NCBI GenBank assembly: GCA_003170135.1
Contig: PMZR01000094.1
Span: 45,969-82,404 of the forward strand
From: Acidobacteriota bacterium
GTDB taxonomy: Bacteria; Acidobacteriota; Vicinamibacteria; Vicinamibacterales; Fen-181
Direction: 5' to 3'
Length of the DNA: 36,436 bases
In this document: piece after piece, positions 31,135 through 36,436 of the stretch
Layout of the letters: the number at the start of each line of letters is the position of its first letter
Position numbering within the stretch: position 1 is the first letter of the stretch
Translations under genes and position numbers: made by a program
Notes under the pieces: generated by a model
The model's database searches: none
The model's input: only the letters and a program-made list of their open reading frames with translations
What the model was told of the DNA's origin: nothing

Positions 31135-32913
31135 TCATCTGGCCAGAACGGATCCCGCCGCCGTGAACCACGTGGCGATGGCCGCGACGACGAGCGCGCC
31201 CAGGTAGACGCGGCCCGTCCGCCGGTAGAACCACGTCAGCATGAACATGAGGATGGCGAATAGCGGAATGTAGTCGAAGAGCATCAACGGCCACAGTTCG
31301 CCGAACTGCGGCAACCCGATCGCCTCGAATCCCGGCGGCGTGCCGAAGAAGCGGTAGGGCACGTACTGAATCGCCCAGACGAGGGCGAGCCCCAGCAGCG
31401 CGAAGACCGAGTTCTTCACCCACCACACGATCTGCGTCCGCGCCGGCGTCGCCTGCTCTTTCTGACGCGCCTGGCCAAACAGCAACACGCCGCCGTTCAG
31501 CGCGAAGAAGACGACCGCCGCCGGCAGGTAGATCCAGAACAACCCGAAGCGCTCCGCGCTGAACTGGCGCATGATCGGCCACCAGAAGCGGAACTCGATG
31601 CCGAGCAGGCGCTCAAAGACGCCTTCGAGCGCGTACATCCAGCCGAAGAGCACCGCCGCCAGCAAAACGGTCGCACCGAGCGCGCGGGCGCTCGTGGCCA
31701 GGCCGAGGCCGCCGAGCGTCGCGCCGGTCCGGCGGCCGGTCGTCCTCAACCACCACGCGAGCAGGACCACTTCGATGAGCGCGTTTGCGACGAACCACGC
31801 CATCACGCCGTTTCCGACGGGCAACCGGAACCACGGCAGGCGCGCCGCGATCTGATCGCTCAGGCCGCCGAGCCGCGTCAACGGCGGGTAGGTGACGCCC
31901 GCGATGAGGGAGTTCACCAGCGCCAGGCGCCACCAGGCGCCGCGCGTCGCAACTGGGCCGGCCGTGGGCGGGTGCGCTGCGTTGCGGAAGAGCGGCGTGG
32001 CGAGGCAGATGTTGGCCAGCGGCACCAGGGAGAAGAGCGTGGCCAGCGCGGCGAGCAGCATCGCCCACTCTTTCCACATGTACCGCTGGTCGTCAGGCGA
32101 AAGCGCCGAGGGCCCAATCGGGACAGGCTCGAGCGCGGAGTCCATCCAGGCCACGGTCTCCGCGACGGCCGCCGGGTGGTGCGTCACTCCGGGATGCACG
32201 GTGTCGATGAGGGCGACGCGACGCGCGGAGCCGTCCTCGACGCGCCCGTAGGTCGTGTTCCACTCCACGCGTCCCGTCAGGCCGAACGCCTTCAGCCGCC
32301 TGGCACTCGTCACGAGCGGTTCGACCCGGCCCTGTCCCTCGCGGAACCCGCGAAATTCCTCGTACCGCGCCTGCGTCAGCAGCAGGTTGTGCAGCGCCGG
32401 AGATCCGTCCGGCCCGCATTGCGAGTTGACCGCGCGATGGTCGGGATTGAGCGTCGCCACGGCGACCGCGCTCATGGCGCCGAGCGAATGGCCCATCACG
32501 CCGATGCGCTCCGCGCGCACGGCGCCGAGCGTCTTCAAGTACTGATAGCCCGCATTGCCGCCGCGCGTCGGATCGAGCGGCGCGGCAAACGCGCGCGGCG
32601 AATCCGATCCGCCGTGCCCCACCAGGTCGAGGGCGAGCACGACGATCCCGCGCCGGGCCAGTTCGAGGGCAAAGGCGTTCTGCGTTTCCTTGTCGTTCTG
32701 ATAGCCGTGCAGCGCGAGGACCGCCGGAAGCCGGCGCTCGGCGGGACGGTCGACCGGCTGATACAGCTTCCCGGCGAGCGTGCCGCCCCGCCACGGCAGG
32801 CGAACGACGCGGACGTCGAGGCGACCGAAATCGGTTTCGACCAGGCGCGCCGAGGACGCGGCGATCGCGACGACGAGGATCAGGCCGATGAGCGCAAACA
32901 CGTGTCGGCGCAT
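31135..32913 (-). CDS. alpha/beta hydrolase fused to polytopic membrane domain
   Basis: A 592-residue two-part protein. ATG 32913 has AGGGAGGA upstream and overlaps the stop of the permease gene by one base (TGATG). A single N-terminal helix (residues 5-22) is followed by an alpha/beta-hydrolase domain: oxyanion HG at 69-70, DLVGHGGSDSPR, nucleophile Ser143 in GHSLG, and a likely catalytic His near VHPGVTHHP. From about residue 265 (EWAMLLAALATLFSLVPLANICLA) the chain becomes a membrane domain of eight or so helices with aromatic loops (FRFWWPIMRQFSAERFGLFWIYLP, WAIQYVPYRFFGTPPG). The hydrolase would lie on the outer face of the membrane. I know no named family for the whole. Coupling to the permease suggests a joint export or processing job (inference). 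Confidence 0.82.
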   Translation of the reverse strand: MRRHVFALIGLILVVAIAASSARLVETDFGRLDVRVVRLPWRGGTLAGKLYQPVDRPAERRLPAVLALHGYQNDKETQNAFALELARRGIVVLALDLVGHGGSDSPRAFAAPLDPTRGGNAGYQYLKTLGAVRAERIGVMGHSLGAMSAVAVATLNPDHRAVNSQCGPDGSPALHNLLLTQARYEEFRGFREGQGRVEPLVTSARRLKAFGLTGRVEWNTTYGRVEDGSARRVALIDTVHPGVTHHPAAVAETVAWMDSALEPVPIGPSALSPDDQRYMWKEWAMLLAALATLFSLVPLANICLATPLFRNAAHPPTAGPVATRGAWWRLALVNSLIAGVTYPPLTRLGGLSDQIAARLPWFRLPVGNGVMAWFVANALIEVVLLAWWLRTTGRRTGATLGGLGLATSARALGATVLLAAVLFGWMYALEGVFERLLGIEFRFWWPIMRQFSAERFGLFWIYLPAAVVFFALNGGVLLFGQARQKEQATPARTQIVWWVKNSVFALLGLALVWAIQYVPYRFFGTPPGFEAIGLPQFGELWPLMLFDYIPLFAILMFMLTWFYRRTGRVYLGALVVAAIATWFTAAGSVLAR

Positions 32914-35354
32914 CAATCCTCCCTGAGCGCCCGGCTCAGGTCCACGTGCGCCACGCGCAGCGCCGGCCGCACGCTGACGGCCAGCGACAAGAGCAGAATC
33001 AGCACGGCGACCGAGGCCAGCGTCGTCGGGTCGAGCGGCTGGATGCGGAAGAGCAATGCGCGGATGGTGCTGGCGCCCAGCCACGCCAGCGCCAGGCCGC
33101 ACAGGAGGCCGACTCCAACCAGCCGGCACGTCTGCGCGAAGACCATGAAGCCGAGCTGCACGGACCTGGCGCCGAGGGCGGCGCGAATCGCCATCTCGCG
33201 CCGTCGCAGGACGGCCATCGACTCGGCCACGACGTAGCTGCCGACGAGCGTCAGCAGCACCGCGATGACGCCGAGGGCGCCCATCACGAGCGCGCCGAAG
33301 CGTTGCGGGCCCATCTGCGCCGCCAGCCGTTCGTCGAGGGTGAGCATCGGCGCCGGCGTGACGGCGCGATCGATCTGCCGGATCGCGCCCAGCACCTCGC
33401 GGCGCATGGCGTCGGCGTCGCCTGCCGCCCGTACCGCCAACGTGCGAGACGTGTCGGGCGCGGCCTGCGCCATCGGCGTGTACATGACGAGCGGTTCGAG
33501 TGTCGTCACGCTCGTGATCAAATCCGGCACCACGCCGACCACCTCCATCGTGTCCGGCGGCTTCCCGCGAAAGTGGTACGGCATCGCGATGCGCACGCCG
33601 ATCGGGTCGCCCCCGTTGGCCAGGACTCGCCCGAACGATTGACTGACAATCGCTACGAGCGCCGACCCGGCGCGATCGTCCGCGGAGAAATCGCGGCCTC
33701 GGTTCACCGCCACGCCAATCGTCCGGAAGTAGTTCGGGTCGATGGCCGTGAAGCTGACCGTCGAGGCGAAGTGGCGCGGCTCCCCGTTGATGATCAGGCG
33801 GCCCGCCGGCGTCATGCCTCCCGAGAAGTTCGTGAACGCCATCGACCGGATCGTCGGGTTCGCACTCAACCGGTCGCGCAAATCGTCGAAGAAGCCCGCT
33901 GCCCGCACCGGCGTGTACTGGTACGGTCGCAGCTCCACGCTGCCGGTGACGATGCGCGTGGTGTCGAAGCCGGGATTGAGACTGAGCGCGGCCATCACGC
34001 TACGCGCGAAGAGCGCCGCGCCGCAGACGAGCACCATCGCGACCGCGACCTGGCCGGTGACGAGCAGCGTCCGCGTGCGCTTCGTACCCGCACGCGCCGT
34101 CGAGCCGCCCGTCCAGCGCAGGGCATCGCTGATGCTGGCGGAGAAGCCGAACGCAGCTGCCACGACGGCGATGATCACGGTCGCGCCGATGGCGCAGGCG
34201 GCGGCAGCCGCCAGCGAGTGGCCATCGAGCCGCAGCTCGAGCAGATCGAGGGCGACGCCGCCGGGCAGCTGGAACGTCCGGACACCAGCGAACAGCCACC
34301 GCGTGATCGGCAGCGCGAGCGCGGCACCGGCGAGCGACAGGATCCCGCCTTCAATGGCGACGCCGCCCACGAGACGCGCGCGCGAAGCGCCAAGAGCGAG
34401 GCACATCGCAAACTCCTCGCGGCGTGCCTCGGTCCGGATGAGCAGCAGCATGCCGACGGTGGTGCACCCGATGAGGAGCAGCAGCGCCACCGTCACGCCG
34501 AGCAGCCGCCCGAACTGCGCCATTGCCGGCCGCGCGACCTCGGGAATGGCCGCCGTGTTCACGTCGGTGAGTCCGATTGCGCGGTGACGGCCCGCAGCGG
34601 CGAACGGCGCGTCGAGACGCGCGACGGCTTGCGCGGTGCTCATGCCGCTCCGCAGCCGGCCAACGATGGTGACCCACGCGGTCGGAGAAGAGAAGTGGTT
34701 CGGCACATCGAAGTAGTTCATGAACGGACTGGCGACGGCGGCGATCGTGTCGAGCGCCAGATACACGTCGGGCGCTTCCGCCAGTTGCAGGCCCCGGAAA
34801 TCGCGGGGCGCGACGCCGACGATGGTGGCGGGCTTGCCCGCCACGGTCAGCTCGCGTCCAAGCACCCGCGGATCGCTGTCGAACGCGCCTCGCCAGAAGC
34901 GGTCCGACAGCACGGCCACGAGCGGTGCGCCCTGGCGATCGTCGTCGCGCGTGAACGTCCGGCCAAGCACCGGACGGACGCCGAGCGTCTGGAAGAAATC
35001 GTAGCTGGCGAAACAGACTCTCTGCTGCGCCGGGCGGCCACCCGTTCCGACGAGGAAGGGTTCGGTGCCGTAGGCCGCCACCTCTTCGAAGACGGCGCTC
35101 TCGCGGATGCGGGAGTAGACGGGGTAAAGTTGCGTAGTTAGCAACGTGTCCACACCGCGCGCCGACATGCCCCGTTCGCCGACGACGAACAGCCGGTCGG
35201 GGGACGCGACGTGAAGCGGCTGCAGCAGCACCGCCGACAAGAGCGACCAGGTGGCCGATGCGGCGCCGATCGCGCACGCGAGCGTCGCGACAGCCGCCAG
35301 CGTGGCGCCGGGCCGCCTGGCAAGCCGCCGAATGGCCAGTCGCACCTCACTCAT
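32913..35354 (-). CDS. ADOP-family ABC transporter permease (FtsX/MacB-like)
   Basis: An 813-residue permease of the acidobacterial duplicated orphan permease type. ATG 35354 (GGGGGA upstream) gives MSEVRLAIRRLARRPGATLAAVATLACAIGAASATWSLLSAVLL, the usual ADOP opening with the first TM. Then comes a MacB-like periplasmic domain (FASYDFFQTLGVRPVLGRTF, VLSDRFWRGAFD, GVAPRDFRGLQL), three TM of the first FtsX bundle, a second MacB-like domain (FTAIDPNYFRTIGVAVNRGRDF, EVVGVVPD) and the terminal FtsX bundle (GALVMGALGVIAVLLTLVGSYVVAESMAVLRRREMAIRAALGA). No ATPase gene is nearby, which is normal for orphan ADOPs. MacB relatives move lipoproteins, peptides or drugs or act mechanically on the periplasm. 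Its stop is coupled to the membrane hydrolase. Confidence 0.93.
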   Translation of the reverse strand: MSEVRLAIRRLARRPGATLAAVATLACAIGAASATWSLLSAVLLQPLHVASPDRLFVVGERGMSARGVDTLLTTQLYPVYSRIRESAVFEEVAAYGTEPFLVGTGGRPAQQRVCFASYDFFQTLGVRPVLGRTFTRDDDRQGAPLVAVLSDRFWRGAFDSDPRVLGRELTVAGKPATIVGVAPRDFRGLQLAEAPDVYLALDTIAAVASPFMNYFDVPNHFSSPTAWVTIVGRLRSGMSTAQAVARLDAPFAAAGRHRAIGLTDVNTAAIPEVARPAMAQFGRLLGVTVALLLLIGCTTVGMLLLIRTEARREEFAMCLALGASRARLVGGVAIEGGILSLAGAALALPITRWLFAGVRTFQLPGGVALDLLELRLDGHSLAAAAACAIGATVIIAVVAAAFGFSASISDALRWTGGSTARAGTKRTRTLLVTGQVAVAMVLVCGAALFARSVMAALSLNPGFDTTRIVTGSVELRPYQYTPVRAAGFFDDLRDRLSANPTIRSMAFTNFSGGMTPAGRLIINGEPRHFASTVSFTAIDPNYFRTIGVAVNRGRDFSADDRAGSALVAIVSQSFGRVLANGGDPIGVRIAMPYHFRGKPPDTMEVVGVVPDLITSVTTLEPLVMYTPMAQAAPDTSRTLAVRAAGDADAMRREVLGAIRQIDRAVTPAPMLTLDERLAAQMGPQRFGALVMGALGVIAVLLTLVGSYVVAESMAVLRRREMAIRAALGARSVQLGFMVFAQTCRLVGVGLLCGLALAWLGASTIRALLFRIQPLDPTTLASVAVLILLLSLAVSVRPALRVAHVDLSRALRED

Positions 35355-35372
35355 ACGTCCCCCCGTTTCCAC

Positions 35373-35649
35373 GATGTGACCGGTGGCGACGCCCGCATTC
35401 TAGCCGCACGGTCGGCTTTTGGCCTTCGACTTTCGGCTCTCGGCCGCCATCCCTTTGGACGGTCGAGCGGGGCCAGCGGCCGGGCACGCGCCGCACCCGC
35501 CGCTGAATCATCCCGATACCGCAGGTTTCTACCTGGACAGCCCGGCCGCCCGGAACGTGTGCACGCCGCCGCGCTGGGATGTATCATTTCAAATTCACCC
35601 CGGACACGTGCCTCAAGGCCACCGCCGCTTATCAGCAAAGGATGCCTCG
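35373..35649. other. divergent intergenic region, about 280 bp
   Basis: This region separates the leftward permease gene from the rightward BNR-repeat gene. It contains a degenerate GGCTTTCGGC-type repeat at 35411-35444. A TATCAT hexamer at 35582-35587 could serve the rightward gene as a -10 box, but no -35 box is convincing. Nothing coding is recognised. Confidence 0.45.
35411..35444. repeat. degenerate GGCTTTCGGC-type intergenic repeat, copy 2
   Basis: GTCGGCTTTTGGCCTTCGAC followed by TTTCGGCTCTCGGC shares its first 16 bases with copy 1 apart from one C/T change, and has the same short repeating unit. Confidence 0.5.
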
Positions 35650-36436
35650 ATGCCCACATCAATCCGCCGGCTCGTGCGGTTTGCGATTACCGCAGCGGCG
35701 TGTTCGCTGATCGTCGCCACCGTTGCTTTGCAGGGGCAGGGCGGCGGGTTGGCGGGACGTGAACGCCCGATCAACCTGTCCACCGATCCCCTGCTCACCA
35801 GCTTCCGGTTCCGCTCCGTCGGGCCGGCCAGCATGGGCGGCCGCATCGACGACATCGCCGTGTCGGAGAGCGACCCCAACGTCATCTACATCGGCTATGC
35901 CACCGGCGGCGTTTTCAAGTCCGAGAACAACGGGACGACGTTCGTGCCGGTGTTCGAGACCTACGGCACCGCCTCGATCGGTGACATCGCGATTCACCCG
36001 GCGAACCCGAATATCGTCTACATCGGGACGGGCGAAGCGAACAACCGCCAGACGACCACGTTCGGCGACGGGATCTACAAGACGACCGACGGCGGCAAGA
36101 CCTTCACGAACGTCGGCCTGAAGGAGACGCAGTCGATCGCGCGGATCGTCATCGATCCCCGCAGTCCCGACACGGTCTACGTGGCGTCGCCCGGCCATTT
36201 GTTCGGGCCCAACGCGGAGCGCGGCGTCTACAAGACGATCGACGGCGGAAAGACGTGGAACAAGATCAAGTACATCGACGAGTACACGGGCTTCACCGAC
36301 ATCGTCATGGATCCGGCCAACGACAAGATCCTCTACGCCGCGAGCTATCAGCGCCTGCGCAGCGGATGCTGCTTCAACGGCGGCGGTCCGGGCAGCGCGC
36401 TCTGGAAGACGCTGGATGCCGGCAAGACGTGGACGA
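35650..36436 (+). CDS. secreted BNR/VPS10-type beta-propeller protein, 3' partial
   Basis: The first 262 codons of an exported repeat protein; the frame runs off the window. ATG 35650 has AAAGGA upstream and a signal peptide (residues 8-27, FAITAAACSLIVATVALQ). After INLSTDPLLTSFRFRSVGPASMGGRI, repeated propeller blades follow with the BNR/Asp-box pattern S/T-x-D-x-G-x-T-F/W: SENNGTTFVP, TTDGGKTFTN, TIDGGKTWNK and TLDAGKTWT. Each is preceded by a DPxxPxxVYI/VA strand. This is the layout of the sortilin/VPS10-like or WD40/YVTN/BNR glycosyl-hydrolase-like proteins that are common in Acidobacteriota and often annotated as glycosyl hydrolases without proof of activity. Full members are about 1000 residues. 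The gene is divergent from the ADOP operon. No catalytic residues can be judged from the part seen. Confidence 0.92.
   Translation, partial: MPTSIRRLVRFAITAAACSLIVATVALQGQGGGLAGRERPINLSTDPLLTSFRFRSVGPASMGGRIDDIAVSESDPNVIYIGYATGGVFKSENNGTTFVPVFETYGTASIGDIAIHPANPNIVYIGTGEANNRQTTTFGDGIYKTTDGGKTFTNVGLKETQSIARIVIDPRSPDTVYVASPGHLFGPNAERGVYKTIDGGKTWNKIKYIDEYTGFTDIVMDPANDKILYAASYQRLRSGCCFNGGGPGSALWKTLDAGKTWT

Noticed and set aside
32946..35141. A 731-codon plus-strand frame antisense to the ADOP permease
   Set aside because: It is an antisense shadow with no domains; the permease on the minus strand is unmistakable.
1..36436. tRNA, rRNA, insertion sequences and integrases
   Set aside because: I looked for cloverleaf-like segments, rRNA-like conserved stretches and transposase motifs and recognised none; a short or divergent RNA gene could have been missed by eye.

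Overview
This is a GC-rich window of about 36.4 kb from a bacterial chromosome. The gene content suggests an Acidobacteriota genome, probably Vicinamibacteria-like. That is inferred from the mix of families: an ADOP-type permease, several secreted proteins with carboxypeptidase-regulatory-like domains, a BNR/sortilin-type repeat protein, a very large glycine-rich S9 peptidase and a DUF6496 protein. No rRNA, tRNA, CRISPR array, phage or intact insertion sequence was seen. About 26 protein genes are supported, plus one frameshifted gene and two gene remnants.

Layout. Positions 1-5175 hold two tandem HAE-type RND pump permeases (the first cut by the window edge), followed by a DUF1003 membrane protein. 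Positions 5893-9486 hold two secreted proteins with carboxypeptidase-regulatory-like domains, on either side of a minus-strand coiled-coil protein built on an exact 45-bp periodic repeat. Positions 9557-15546 are a minus-strand heavy-metal RND operon in the order small CxxC/His membrane protein, TolC-type outer-membrane factor, periplasmic adaptor, CzcA/CusA-type pump. Positions 15692-16179 are a scar where two unrelated 3'-truncated genes (an isoprenylcysteine-methyltransferase-like gene and a fatty acid desaturase) meet tail to tail. A small four-helix membrane protein with an HxHH motif follows, with a promoter-like and operator-like upstream region. Positions 16755-19396 hold an OmpH-like periplasmic protein and a small membrane protein, divergent from an orphan sigma-54 activator. 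A -24/-12-like promoter lies in front of the OmpH-like gene, and three copies of a TTCTCGCGAGAA-like motif bracket the regulator. Positions 19469-21588 are a coupled pair: an O-antigen-ligase-like membrane protein and a secreted protein with a possible TIG-like fold.

Positions 21817-26411 run rightward: S9 prolyl-oligopeptidase-family peptidase, class I glutamine amidotransferase, nitroreductase. Then come a radical SAM protein with an uncommon CX4CX2C cluster motif (minus), a DUF6496 basic protein (plus), an MBL-fold hydrolase and a frameshifted OmpA-family protein (both minus), and glycerol kinase (plus). Positions 31135-35354 are a translationally coupled minus-strand pair: an ADOP-family permease and an alpha/beta hydrolase fused to a polytopic membrane domain. 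The window ends inside a secreted BNR/VPS10-type repeat protein.

The best candidates for something undescribed are the sigma-54 activator/OmpH-like locus with its repeated palindromes, the small CxxC protein leading the metal-efflux operon, the permease/membrane-hydrolase pair, and the HxHH membrane protein with an inverted repeat over its promoter. None of these can be proved from sequence alone.
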